64,000 bases of DNA from DASZIT01 sp036268775 (GCA_036268775.1 DATATM010000012.1:124001-188000), one strand, 5' to 3'. Positions 26,069 through 34,934 are shown, counted from the first letter of the stretch. Made by a program: numbers and translations. The notes: a model not told the origin generated them from the sequence alone.

Positions 26069-27625
26069 TCAGCTCGTCGGGGTCAGCCTCGATTGGTCAG
26101 CGGACTCGGGCACCGGTCCCAGGTCGCCGCTGGCGGCGGCGTCGCCGGCCTCCCGCTTGGCGGCAGCGGCGGCGTTGGCCTCCAGGCTGGAGGCCCGGGC
26201 GTTGGCCTTAGCCTCGCCGTGACGGACCATGGTGTTGGCGGCGTCGGCGTCCTTGATGGTCAACGCGACGCAGGCGCCGATGAGGGCGATGCCGGCGGCG
26301 GTGAGGAACCCCGCGTGGTAGGCCCAGAGGTTGCCGGTGAGGTGTCCGCCGACCACATGGGTGGTGCCGATCAGGGCCAGCACGGTGGTGAGGATGGCGA
26401 CTCCCACCGCGCTGCCGAGCTGCCGTTCACTGTTGAACAGGGACGAGGCGTTGCCGGTCTCGGCGCGGGAGATGGTGGCGAACGAAGCGGCCTGACTGGA
26501 GATGAACACCTGGGCCATGCACAGCCCCATGGTGAACATGAGTAGCCGCATCCACCAGAGGTCGGTACTGAACCCGATGAGGGCCATCAGGCCGATGGAG
26601 ATCGACACCCCGACCAGCCCGGAGGCGACCAGCCGCCGGGGGCCGATGGTGGGGTAGAAGAAGCGGCTGGCCAGCTGGGCACCGATCATGATGCCGATGG
26701 CCTCGGGGAAGGTGTTGAGCCCCGACTGGAGCGCCGAGAGTCCGAGAGCCAGTTGGAAGAAGAGGGGCACGGTGAACAGCACCCCGAGAAAGGCCATCAC
26801 CGACAGGATCAGCACCAGGCTGGTGGAGCGGAACAGCCGGTTGGTGAACAGCCGGAGGTGGACCAGTGGCGCCTTGGTCCGCAGCTCGACCCGGATCATC
26901 ACCGCGATCATCACCACCCCTGCGGCGATGGTCCCGAGGATCAGCGGCGACCCCCAGCCCCGGGTCGGGGCGTCACTGATCCCGAACATCAAGAGGGCGA
27001 AGCCGAAGCCGGCCAGGATGAAACCGGGGATGTCGAACCGGCCGACCGACGGCTCCCGCTGCTCGTCCAAGAAGACCAGGCCGAACAGGAAGGCGAGGAT
27101 CCCGATGGGGAGGTTCACGAAGAACACCCAGCGCCACGACAGGTCGGTGACCAGCAGTCCACCCAGCACCGGGCCGACGGCCGGGGCGACGGCGGTCGGG
27201 ACGGTGAGGATGCTCGAGGCCCTCACCCGCTCGGCGGGCGGAAAGGCCCGGAACAGCATGGCCATCCCGACGGGGGTGAGCATGCCCCCGCCCACCCCCT
27301 GGATGACCCGATAGAGGACCAGTTCGGAGAGGGAGTTGGCGGTCCCACAGAGCACCGAGGCGGCGGTGAAGATGGTGATGGCGGTGAGCAGCACCCGCTT
27401 CATGCCGAAGCGGTCCCCCAGCCACCCGGCGGCGGGGATGAAGACGGCCAGGCTGACCAGGAAGCCGATCGCCACCGAGTCGAGGCTGGCAGTGCGTTCG
27501 TGGAACTGCTTGCCGATGCTGGGCAGCGCCACGTTGACGATGGTGATGTCCATGATGCTCATGAACATGGCCGAGACGAAGACCACACTGACGGCGATCT
27601 TCTGGCTGATGTGAATCCGAAACAT
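26069..27625 (-). CDS. DHA2 family MFS drug exporter (EmrB/QacA type)
   Basis: A 518-residue transporter with 14 predicted helices. The DHA2 motifs are seen: motif in helix 1 MSIMDITIVNVALPSIG (Asp-Thr-Val-like pair), loop 2-3 GWLGDRFGMKRVLLTA, helix 4 VIQGVGGGMLTPVG and motif C VAPAVGPVLGGLLV. A hydrophilic C-terminal tail of about 50 residues is Ala/Lys-rich. Proton-driven efflux of drugs or metabolites is expected; the substrate is unknown. ATG start. It is downstream of the secreted repeat protein on the same strand, 128 bp away; the second DHA2 gene lies on the other side of that protein. Confidence 0.92.
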   Translation of the reverse strand: MFRIHISQKIAVSVVFVSAMFMSIMDITIVNVALPSIGKQFHERTASLDSVAIGFLVSLAVFIPAAGWLGDRFGMKRVLLTAITIFTAASVLCGTANSLSELVLYRVIQGVGGGMLTPVGMAMLFRAFPPAERVRASSILTVPTAVAPAVGPVLGGLLVTDLSWRWVFFVNLPIGILAFLFGLVFLDEQREPSVGRFDIPGFILAGFGFALLMFGISDAPTRGWGSPLILGTIAAGVVMIAVMIRVELRTKAPLVHLRLFTNRLFRSTSLVLILSVMAFLGVLFTVPLFFQLALGLSALQSGLNTFPEAIGIMIGAQLASRFFYPTIGPRRLVASGLVGVSISIGLMALIGFSTDLWWMRLLMFTMGLCMAQVFISSQAASFATISRAETGNASSLFNSERQLGSAVGVAILTTVLALIGTTHVVGGHLTGNLWAYHAGFLTAAGIALIGACVALTIKDADAANTMVRHGEAKANARASSLEANAAAAAKREAGDAAASGDLGPVPESADQSRLTPTS

Positions 27626-27753
27626 CCAAGTCCTTCAGGTACGTGAGGTCGTCGCCCGGGTCCCGCGGAAAAATCCGGTCTACATCGGGCCTAGCAGGGT
27701 CAACCCCTCCGGCCGCCGGATCATTCCGCGGTTCCCCGATCCTACGTTCGAAG

Positions 27754-29241
27754 TTACGACGGCACCGGACTCACGCTCCACACGTCACCGGTCGAGAGGG
27801 TTGCCTGCATCGCCGTCACTCCCGCGGGGAAGGAGACCGGGGCCGAATTGGTGAGATGGTCGATGTCGAGGACCTGGCTCCTAGGAATCTGGCCCGCCGT
27901 TACCCAATAGGCGGGATGGGGCGTCATCTGGGTCACCTGACTGGGATTGGCCTGGAACGCCACTACCGGCTCACCGCTCATGCCGAGCCCGACACTGGCA
28001 ACATCTTTCGGAATGTTGGAGGTTTCTGTGAGCCAAAGCGAACCGGGCGGTTCGGGCGGCCCGAAGTCAAGACCAAATGAACCGTGGTAGTCGAACTGCA
28101 CCGAGTTTGCAGGGGAATCAGTCGTGACCGCCCACTGCTGTACGGCCTGGAAGATCAGCCCTAGGCTCAGAACCCCAGTCGTTGCCCATGAGAGGGAATA
28201 GTCGGTTAACCACGTGAGCGTGTGTTCGTCTCCCGGCCACAGCGCAACAGTCAGCCAGGCGAGCGGTTGTCCCCCCGGCACGCCCGATGGATCCTGCTGG
28301 TAGATGACGAACGTGGAAACGCTCTGGGTGTTGTTTTTGAAGGTGATGCTGAATTCCGGACTCTCTCCGCCCGGGGCCCCGCCCAGAAGCTGCGGGTTCG
28401 AACTCATCGCGACGATCGGAGCATGAAGGGGTTGGCTCGCCGTCGAACCGGCGAAGGTGGCGTCGCCGAAGCTGAAGACGCCACCGTCGGCGGCAACCAA
28501 CCGGTAGCCGTCGGCCGTTGCCGAAATTCCGACGATCGGCTGATTGAGGTGCAGAGCGCCCGCCGAACCGTGGAAGGTGGCGTCGCCGATGCTGAAAACG
28601 CCGCCATCGGCGCCGACCAGCCAGTAGCCCAGACCGTCGGCCGTCGCCGAAATTCCGACGATCGGCTGGTTCAAGGTGATCGACCCGGTGGAGCCGTAGA
28701 ACTGTGCGTCGCCGAAGCTGAAGACGCCGCCGTCGGCGCCGGCCAGCCAGTAGCCCTTGCCGTCGGCCGTCGCCGAAATTCCGACGATCGGCTGATTGAG
28801 GTGCAGAGCGCCCGCCGAACCGTAGAAACCGGCGTCGCCGAAGCTGAAGACGCCGCCATCGGCGCCGACCAGCCAGTAGCCCTTGCCGTCCGGAGCGGCG
28901 GTGATGCCGACGATCGGTTGGTTCAAGGTGATCGATCCGGTGGAGCCGTAGAACTGTGCGTCCCCGTAGCCGAAGACGCCGCCGTCGGCGCCGACCAGCC
29001 AGTAGCCCATACCGGTCGGGGTGACGGCCGTGCCGACGATCGGCGCCCGCAAGTCCGAGCCGCCCGCCGAACCGTGATCCGTGGCGCCGCCGAAGCCGAA
29101 GACCTCGCCGTCGGAGGCAATCAGCCGGTAGCCGGTCGGACTGTTGGGAGCTCCAGTCGCTCCCGAGGGTGCGGGTGTGCCGAGCACCACGGTCACCGAC
29201 AGGCCGATGATCACGGCGGCGGCCGCAACAAGTCGTTTCAA
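27754..29241 (-). CDS. Secreted protein with six GGVFSFGDA-type repeats and a C-terminal domain
   Basis: A 495-residue exported protein. After a signal peptide (residues 1-28, LVAAAAVIIGLSVTVVLG) six repeats of about 42 residues follow, each with DGGVFSFGDA, FYGS and LNQPIVGI plus GKGYWLVGA. They resemble blades of a propeller, though that fold is an inference. The last ~210 residues form a separate domain (SITFKNNTQSVSTFVIYQQD and SFGLDFGPPEPPGSLWL) that I do not recognise. The frame is open upstream to a GTG at 29292, but TTG at 29241 has AAAGGAGG five bases before it and starts directly at the signal peptide. The giant protein at 36275 carries the same repeats. Confidence 0.78.
   Translation of the reverse strand: MKRLVAAAAVIIGLSVTVVLGTPAPSGATGAPNSPTGYRLIASDGEVFGFGGATDHGSAGGSDLRAPIVGTAVTPTGMGYWLVGADGGVFGYGDAQFYGSTGSITLNQPIVGITAAPDGKGYWLVGADGGVFSFGDAGFYGSAGALHLNQPIVGISATADGKGYWLAGADGGVFSFGDAQFYGSTGSITLNQPIVGISATADGLGYWLVGADGGVFSIGDATFHGSAGALHLNQPIVGISATADGYRLVAADGGVFSFGDATFAGSTASQPLHAPIVAMSSNPQLLGGAPGGESPEFSITFKNNTQSVSTFVIYQQDPSGVPGGQPLAWLTVALWPGDEHTLTWLTDYSLSWATTGVLSLGLIFQAVQQWAVTTDSPANSVQFDYHGSFGLDFGPPEPPGSLWLTETSNIPKDVASVGLGMSGEPVVAFQANPSQVTQMTPHPAYWVTAGQIPRSQVLDIDHLTNSAPVSFPAGVTAMQATLSTGDVWSVSPVPS
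28400..29130. repeat. Six tandem ~126-129 bp coding repeats
   Basis: In-frame DNA repeats within the secreted protein. The third and fifth-type units share long identical stretches, and units alternate between SITLNQ and ALHLNQ versions, indicating duplication of a two-unit block. Confidence 0.75.
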
Positions 29242-29246
29242 GCCTG

Positions 29247-29254
29247 CCTCCTTT
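29247..29254 (-). promoter_or_regulatory. Ribosome-binding site selecting a TTG start
   Basis: AAAGGAGG (reading the minus strand) sits five bases before the TTG at 29241, a near-perfect anti-Shine-Dalgarno match. It makes TTG the best start for the secreted repeat protein although a GTG lies 51 bases upstream in frame. Confidence 0.6.
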
Positions 29255-29478
29255 GACTCCGCCGAGCGGTCCGGCGGAGCATCAACCGGCACCCCAAGGA
29301 TGACATGACAAGCACTCCCGATGGGTCCTCCCCGGTGGCCATCCTGTCTGGACGTCGGAGGGTCTCGCCTACCATCGCAGCAGCGGTGTCGAATTCCGGA
29401 CCGCCCATCCGTCGAAATGGATGGGGGCCGGGAACCCCGCCCTCTCGGGTGGCGGAGGACAAGGAAGGGGCAGGCAAG

Positions 29479-31023
29479 ATGGAAATGAACGGCGCAGGTG
29501 GCCCCACCGGATCCTCCCTCCGGGACGCGAGCCAGGGCCCGCCCGACTGGCTGATTCTCTCCCTGGTCTGCCTGGCCCAGTTCATGGTGATCCTCGACGT
29601 CTCCATCGTCAACGTGGCCCTGCCTTCCATCCAGAAGACCCTGGGCTTCTCGGAGGTGAATCTCCAGTGGGTGGTGACGGCCTACGCCCTGACCTTCGGC
29701 GGGTTGCTGCTGTTCGGCGGCCGGCTGGCCGACCTGTTCGGGCGCAAACGCATCTTCCTGGTCGGCCTGGTCCTCTTCACCGGGGCCAGCCTGCTGGGCG
29801 GATTTGCCCAGGACCAGGCCACCCTCATCATCGCCCGGGCCCTCCAGGGGGTGGGGGCGGCGGTGCTGTCCCCGGCCACCCTGACCATCCTGACCGTCAC
29901 CTTCACCGAACCCAAGGCCCGGGCCCGGGCCCTCGGGGCCTGGACGGCGGTAGCGGCCGGGGGCGGCGCCGCCGGAGCGCTGTTCGGTGGGATCCTCACC
30001 GATCTGCTCTCCTGGCGGTGGATCCTGTTCGTCAACGTCCCCATCGGGATCGGCGCCTTCCTACTGGCCCGCTTCTACCTGAGGGAATCCCGGGCCGAGG
30101 GCGAGCTCCAGCACCTCGACGTGGCCGGCTCCCTGGCGGTGACGGCCGGACTCATCGTCCTGGTCTACGGCATCGTCAGTACCGACCGCCATCCCTGGGG
30201 ATCGCTCCAGACCATCCTCACCCTGGTGATCGCCGCGGTGCTGCTGGCCGGGTTCGTGCTCATCGAAGGCCGGTTGGCCGCCCACCCGCTCATGCCCCTC
30301 CGACTGTTCCGGTCCCGGGCGGTGAGCGGGGCCAACGCAGTGATGTTCCTGGTCGGGGCGGCCATGTTCGCCATGTGGTTCTTCCTCACCCTCTACCTCC
30401 AACAGGTGCTCGGCTACAGCCCGCTGGTGACCGGCTTCACCTTCTTGCCCCAGACCGCCGCCATCGCCATCGGCGCCACCCTGGCCGGCCGCCTGGTACC
30501 GAAAGTCGGGCCCCGGCCCCTGATGGTGGCCGGTGGGCTGCTGGCGGCCGGAGGGCTGTACTGGCTGTCGTTCATCAGCGCCACCGGCACCTACTGGACC
30601 AGCGCCTTCGGCGGCGGCGTCATGTGCACGCTGGGCATGGGCCTGGCCTTCACCCCCATCGCGGTGGCGGCCACGTCCGGGGTGCCGAGGCAGGAGGCGG
30701 GACTCGCCTCCGGGGTGATGAACACCAGCCGCCAGATCGGGGCGTCGGTGGGGTTGGCGGTGCTCACCACCCTGGCCGCCAGCCGGATCGCCTCGATCGG
30801 GCACGGTGGCGCCACCACCGGCCAGTTGGCCCGGACGGCCATGACCGCCGGTTACTCCCGCGGCTTCGAGGTGGGCGCGCTGATCGCCCTGGCCGGCGTC
30901 GCCCTCAGCTTCATCATCCCCCCCATCGCCCGCACCGCCCCGCTCCCGGGGACGGAGGATGTGCAACCGGAGCTGGCCGGGGATCTGGCCACCGAGAGCG
31001 AAGGCGTTCCGACCGGGTCCTGA
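29479..31023 (+). CDS. DHA2 family MFS transporter
   Basis: A 514-residue, 14-helix major facilitator protein. Seen: helix 1 FMVILDVSIVNVALPSIQ, loop 2-3 GRLADLFGRKRIFLVGL, helix 4 ARALQGVGAAVLSPATL, motif C GGGAAGALFGGILTDLLSWR and the family-typical DPRP-like EPKARARALGAW. Efflux of a drug-like compound is expected. The frame opens at 29305, but the ATG at 29479 follows a purine-rich AAGGAAGGGG and places the first helix at the usual distance. Divergent from the secreted repeat protein with a 237-bp gap (29242-29478), where I identify no clear promoter or operator. Confidence 0.9.
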   Translation: MEMNGAGGPTGSSLRDASQGPPDWLILSLVCLAQFMVILDVSIVNVALPSIQKTLGFSEVNLQWVVTAYALTFGGLLLFGGRLADLFGRKRIFLVGLVLFTGASLLGGFAQDQATLIIARALQGVGAAVLSPATLTILTVTFTEPKARARALGAWTAVAAGGGAAGALFGGILTDLLSWRWILFVNVPIGIGAFLLARFYLRESRAEGELQHLDVAGSLAVTAGLIVLVYGIVSTDRHPWGSLQTILTLVIAAVLLAGFVLIEGRLAAHPLMPLRLFRSRAVSGANAVMFLVGAAMFAMWFFLTLYLQQVLGYSPLVTGFTFLPQTAAIAIGATLAGRLVPKVGPRPLMVAGGLLAAGGLYWLSFISATGTYWTSAFGGGVMCTLGMGLAFTPIAVAATSGVPRQEAGLASGVMNTSRQIGASVGLAVLTTLAASRIASIGHGGATTGQLARTAMTAGYSRGFEVGALIALAGVALSFIIPPIARTAPLPGTEDVQPELAGDLATESEGVPTGS

Positions 31024-31055
31024 CCGTCCTCGGTTGAGGGATAGCGGGTCCCGGC

Positions 31056-31457
31056 TCAGCCGGGCAGGAAGCTGAGCCGCACCGTCCGGTGGGGGTTGTC
31101 CTCGTTGGTGTCGATCAGTACCACTCGCTGCCAGGTGCCGAGCTGGAGGGTGCCGTCGAAGACGGGCAGCACCATCGACGGGCTGATGAACACCGGCAGC
31201 AGGTGGTCGGCGCCGTGGCCGGTGGACCCGTGGCGGTGCCGGTAACGGTCGTCCCGGGGGAGCAGGTGGGCGAGCGCCTCGATCAGGTCCGACTCGGAGC
31301 CGGAGCCCAACTCCATGAGGGCGATACCGGCGGTGGCGTGGGGGGCGAACACCTGCACCAGGCCGTCGCCCTTCCCCCGGCAGAACGACGCCACCGGTTC
31401 GGTCAGGTCGGCCACCTGTCGCCGGGAGGTGTCCACCCCGATGAGCTCTGTCTCCAT
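31056..31457 (-). CDS. YjbQ family protein (UPF0047, secondary thiamine-phosphate synthase type)
   Basis: A 133-residue single-domain protein. Conserved landmarks: GLVQVFAPHATAGIALMELG, the His-rich stretch YRHRHGSTGHGADHLLPVFI, and the C-terminal LGTWQRVVLIDTNEDNPHRT. The E. coli relative has weak thiamine-phosphate synthase activity, but the physiological role is unsettled. Length is normal. ATG start at 31457. It is convergent with the MFS gene (31023) and divergent from the fluoride channel operon. Confidence 0.92.
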   Translation of the reverse strand: METELIGVDTSRRQVADLTEPVASFCRGKGDGLVQVFAPHATAGIALMELGSGSESDLIEALAHLLPRDDRYRHRHGSTGHGADHLLPVFISPSMVLPVFDGTLQLGTWQRVVLIDTNEDNPHRTVRLSFLPG

Positions 31458-31501
31458 CCCCGCATCCTGCCACCGGACCGGCCGACGGCTCTACACTTGG
31501 C

Positions 31502-31553
31502 GGCGGCGATGGGGCTCGCCGGAACCGCCGGAGACGGCTGATGGCTCCTACCG
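31502..31553 (+). ncRNA. Fluoride riboswitch (crcB motif)
   Basis: Upstream of the fluoride channel genes, the RNA reads GGCGAUGGGGCUCGCC, then GGAACCGCC-loop-CGGC, then UGAUGGCUCCUACCGG. This reproduces the fold of the crystallised fluoride aptamer: P1 GGCG/CGCC, a second stem CCG/CGG, and a pseudoknot in which GGGGCU of the first loop pairs with GGCUCC of the UGAUGGCUCCUAC tail (two G-U wobbles). It ends 34 bases before the ATG of the first channel gene, so control of translation or early termination by fluoride is expected. Confidence 0.88.
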
Positions 31554-31587
31554 GACAGCACACCTCGTGACACCGGAAGGAGAGCCA

Positions 31588-32076
31588 ATGCCCGCAGCCA
31601 CCAGGACCCCGATAGAGCTGGCCTCCGCCCCTGTCCTCCGACTTCTCGCCATCGCCGCCGGCGGCGCCCTCGGCACCCTGGCCCGCTACGGGGTGGACCG
31701 GGCGGTGGCCGTCTCCACCGACGGGTTCCCCTGGTCCACCTTCGCCGTCAACGTGGCCGGCTCCTTCCTGCTGGGAGTGATCCTCACCCTGGTGACCGAG
31801 CGGTGGGCCCCTACCCGCTACGTCCGCCCGTTGGCGGTCATCGGCTTCTGTGGCGGGTTCACCACCTTCTCCACCTTCACCGTCGAGGCGGTCCGCCGGA
31901 CCCAGGACGGCCATCCGGCAGTGGCGGTCATCTACCTCTTCGCCTCGCTGGTGGCCGGCATGGCGGCGGTGGGGCTCGGGGTGCTGGTGGCCCGGGGGGG
32001 CCGGGTGGAGCCCGACCATCTCCTCAGTGCTGACCCCGATGCCGATCCGCTGGCCGACCCGGGGGTGGGGAGGTGA
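31588..32076 (+). CDS. crcB: Fluoride channel FluC/CrcB, first copy
   Basis: A 162-residue, four-helix membrane protein of the CrcB family, which exports fluoride by forming dual-topology dimers. Seen: GGALGTLARYGVDRAV, STFAVNVAGSFLLGV with the pore Asn, and the phenylalanine-track signature GFCGGFTTFSTFTVE. A hydrophilic C-terminal tail rich in Asp/Pro is longer than usual. ATG 31588 follows GGAAGGAG; the frame is open further upstream but that would run through the riboswitch. Overlaps the second copy by GTGA. Confidence 0.93.
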   Translation: MPAATRTPIELASAPVLRLLAIAAGGALGTLARYGVDRAVAVSTDGFPWSTFAVNVAGSFLLGVILTLVTERWAPTRYVRPLAVIGFCGGFTTFSTFTVEAVRRTQDGHPAVAVIYLFASLVAGMAAVGLGVLVARGGRVEPDHLLSADPDADPLADPGVGR

Positions 32077-32441
32077 CGGTGGCCGGGCTGATGATCGCCG
32101 GGGCGGCCGGGGCAGTCCTCCGCTACCTGGTCGACCGCTATGTCCAGGGGAAGGTCGCCTCCGACTTCCCCTACGGCACCCTGGTCATCAACGTCAGCGG
32201 CTCCCTGGTCCTCGGGTTTCTCACCGGATCCGCCCTCCATCACGGCCTTTCCGCCTCCTGGGTGACGGTGCTCGGGACCGGGCTGATCGGCGCCTACACC
32301 ACCTTTTCCACCTTCACCTACGACAGCTTCCGGCTGCTCGGCAGCGACGGAGCGGCCACCGCCCTGACAAACATCCTGGTCAGCATGGTGGTCGGGCTGG
32401 GCGCCGCCGTCGCCGGGCTGGCCCTCGGCACGCTGATCTGA
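32073..32441 (+). CDS. crcB: Fluoride channel FluC/CrcB, second copy
   Basis: A 122-residue CrcB family protein. Seen: AGAAGAVLRYLVDRYVQGK, GTLVINVSGSLVLGFLTG (pore Asn) and GTGLIGAYTTFSTFTYD. Four hydrophobic helices. Paired crcB genes are common in Gram-positive bacteria, where the two products can form a heterodimer of fixed opposite topology. The GTG at 32073 overlaps the previous stop (GTGA), so translation is coupled and both genes are under the fluoride riboswitch. Confidence 0.93.
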   Translation: MTVAGLMIAGAAGAVLRYLVDRYVQGKVASDFPYGTLVINVSGSLVLGFLTGSALHHGLSASWVTVLGTGLIGAYTTFSTFTYDSFRLLGSDGAATALTNILVSMVVGLGAAVAGLALGTLI

Positions 32442-32463
32442 GCCTGGGCCGCCCCCGAATGAA

Positions 32464-32484
32464 GTTGAGTCGGGAATACTCAGA
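32464..32484. promoter_or_regulatory. HAIR-like element (HspR site) upstream of lon
   Basis: The sequence GTTGAGT-N7-ACTCAGA lies 60 bases upstream of the lon start. The HspR-associated inverted repeat consensus is CTTGAGT-N7-ACTCAAG; 11 of 14 arm positions match and the 7-base spacing is exact. In Streptomyces HspR controls dnaK, clpB and lon, so heat-shock control of this lon gene is expected. No hspR gene is in the window. Confidence 0.6.
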
Positions 32485-32543
32485 TTTCCAGTCTGTTTAC
32501 ATAGCAACAGTTACGAGTGGTAGCTGCAGCGATTGGAGCAACA

Positions 32544-34931
32544 GTGGAAAAGACCACCGAAGAGAAGAATCTGAATTTGCCATTGCTTCCCCTCACCTCG
32601 GGGGTGGTGCTGCCCGGGATGGTCTTCACCATGGGGCTCGAATCCGATGAGGCGCGGGCCGCGGTGGAGGCGGCCGCCGCCGCCGGTGGCCAGTTCGTGC
32701 TGGTCCCCTTGATCGACGGGCGGTACTCCAAAGTCGGAGTCATCGCCGAGGTGATGGAGAGCGGCGAGTTGCCCGGCGGAATGCAGGCAGTGGCGGTCCG
32801 GGGTATCGACCGGGCCACCTTGGGCACCGCGGTGCCCGGAACCGGCCAGGCCCTCTGGGTCCAGGTCGATGTCATCACCGAGCCCGAGCCTTCCGAAGGG
32901 GTCAATGAGTTGGCCCGCGAGTACCGGGCGGTGATGGAGAACATTCTGGTCAGCCGCGGTGCGGGTCGGTTTGCCGAGCGTCTGGGTGACGTCACCGGTG
33001 CCGGCCGGATTGCCGATGTGGCCGGCTACTCCCCCGACCTCAGCCTGGAGCAAAAGGTCGCGGTGCTGGAGACCGTCGACGTCGAGGACCGGCTGCGGCT
33101 GGTGCTGGGCTGGGCCCGAGAGGTGCTGGCCGACATCACCCTGCGCGAGCGGGTGAAGACCGACGTCGAAGAGGGCATGGAGAAGACCCAGCGGGAGTTC
33201 CTGCTGCGTCGCCAGCTCGAGTCGATCCGCAAGGAGCTCGGTCAGATCAATCCTGACGACGACGATGCCCCCGACGACTACCGGAAGGCGATCGAAGGCC
33301 GCGAGCTGCCCGAAGCAGTCCGCAAGGCGGTGGAGCGCGAGATCGGAAAGCTGGAGCGCACCTCGGAGCAGAATCCCGAGAACGGCTGGATCCGCACCTG
33401 GCTGGACACCGTCCTCGAGCTCCCCTGGGGCGTGCTGTCCGACGACCAGTTGGACGTCGAAGAGGCGGCTCGCAACCTGAACGAGGACCACGACGGTCTG
33501 GACGATGTGAAAGAGCGCATCCTTGAGCACCTGGCGGTGCGCAAGCTGCAGGCCGAGCGCGGCCTGGTCCAGGTGACCGGTCGCGGCAGCGGCGCCATCC
33601 TGGCCCTGGTCGGTCCCCCCGGAGTGGGGAAGACCTCCCTGGGCGAGTCGGTGGCCCGCGCCTTGGGCCGTTCCTTCGTCCGGGTCGCCCTGGGCGGGGT
33701 GCGGGACGAGGCCGAGATCCGTGGCCACCGGCGTACCTACGTCGGGGCCCAACCCGGCCGGCTGGTCCGCGCCCTGCGGGAGGCCGGCACCATGAACCCG
33801 GTCATCGTCCTCGACGAGGTCGACAAGCTGGGCGCCGATTACCGCGGCGACCCCTCCTCGGCCCTGCTCGAAGTCCTCGACCCGGCCCAGAACCACACCT
33901 TCCGGGATCACTACCTGGAAGTGGAGCTGGACCTGTCGCGGGTGCTGTTCATCGCCACCGCCAACATGATCGACACCATCCCCGGCCCGCTGTTGGATCG
34001 GATGGAGATCATCCGCCTCGACGGCTACACCGAAGAGGAGAAGGTGGCCATCGCCAAGCACCATCTGGTCGGCCGCCAACTCGAGCGTGCCGCCCTGAGG
34101 GAGGACGAGGTGGTCATCACCGACGACGCCCTCCGCAAGGTGGTGGGTGACTACACCCGGGAAGCCGGGGTCCGGACCCTCGAGCGTGAGATCGGTCGGC
34201 TGCTGCGCAAGGTGGCCACCCAGATCGCCTCGGGTGAACGGCAGGCGCCCATCACCGTCGACGCCGACGACGTCACCGGATGGCTCGGGCGTGCGCGCTT
34301 CTTCTTCGAAGCCGCCGACCGCACCGCCGTCCCTGGCGTGGCTACTGGGCTGGCCGTCACCGGAGTCGGTGGCGACGTGCTCTACGTCGAGGCATCGGTG
34401 AACGACGGGCCGGAAGGCCTGACGCTGACCGGTCAGTTGGGTGACGTGATGAAGGAGTCGGCGGAGATCGCCCTCTCCTACGTCAGGTCGCACGCCGACG
34501 AACTAGGTATCGACAGCCATGTCTTCGAAGGCAAGAGGTTCCACGTCCACGTCCCTGCAGGGGCGACGCCCAAGGACGGGCCGTCGGCCGGGGTCACCAT
34601 GACCACCGCGCTGGTCAGCCTGCTGCGGGGCGTCCCGGTGCACTCGACGGTCGCCATGACCGGCGAGGTCACCCTCCAGGGTCGGGTCCTGCCCATCGGG
34701 GGGGTGCGCCAGAAGGTGCTCGCCGCCCACCGGGCCGGTCTCACCGAAGTGGTGCTTCCTGCCCGTAACGGGCCCGACCTCGAAGACGTGCCGGAAGTGG
34801 TTCGGGACCAGATGACATTCCATCTGGCCGCCGAGATCGGTGACGTGCTCCATGCCGCGCTGGACGTGGCGGACACGGTTGCCGATGTCCTCGGCGATGC
34901 TCCGGGCGAACTGGTGGGCTCCGCCGCCTAA
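32544..34931 (+). CDS. lon: ATP-dependent protease Lon
   Basis: A 795-residue AAA+ serine protease. Domains in order: N-terminal substrate domain (LPLLPLTSGVVLPGMV, about 10-200), a helical linker with the QLESIRKELG landmark, AAA module with Walker A GPPGVGKTS (about 356) and Walker B VIVLDEVDKLG, and the protease domain with Ser681 in KDGPSAGVTM and Lys724 in GVRQKVLAAHRAG (Ser to Lys spacing 43, as in the family). GTG 32544 is preceded by GGAG at five bases; GTG 32517 is an upstream alternative. It degrades misfolded and regulatory proteins in the cytoplasm. Convergent with the alpha/beta hydrolase, three bases apart. Confidence 0.97.
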   Translation: MEKTTEEKNLNLPLLPLTSGVVLPGMVFTMGLESDEARAAVEAAAAAGGQFVLVPLIDGRYSKVGVIAEVMESGELPGGMQAVAVRGIDRATLGTAVPGTGQALWVQVDVITEPEPSEGVNELAREYRAVMENILVSRGAGRFAERLGDVTGAGRIADVAGYSPDLSLEQKVAVLETVDVEDRLRLVLGWAREVLADITLRERVKTDVEEGMEKTQREFLLRRQLESIRKELGQINPDDDDAPDDYRKAIEGRELPEAVRKAVEREIGKLERTSEQNPENGWIRTWLDTVLELPWGVLSDDQLDVEEAARNLNEDHDGLDDVKERILEHLAVRKLQAERGLVQVTGRGSGAILALVGPPGVGKTSLGESVARALGRSFVRVALGGVRDEAEIRGHRRTYVGAQPGRLVRALREAGTMNPVIVLDEVDKLGADYRGDPSSALLEVLDPAQNHTFRDHYLEVELDLSRVLFIATANMIDTIPGPLLDRMEIIRLDGYTEEEKVAIAKHHLVGRQLERAALREDEVVITDDALRKVVGDYTREAGVRTLEREIGRLLRKVATQIASGERQAPITVDADDVTGWLGRARFFFEAADRTAVPGVATGLAVTGVGGDVLYVEASVNDGPEGLTLTGQLGDVMKESAEIALSYVRSHADELGIDSHVFEGKRFHVHVPAGATPKDGPSAGVTMTTALVSLLRGVPVHSTVAMTGEVTLQGRVLPIGGVRQKVLAAHRAGLTEVVLPARNGPDLEDVPEVVRDQMTFHLAAEIGDVLHAALDVADTVADVLGDAPGELVGSAA

Positions 34932-34934
34932 AGC

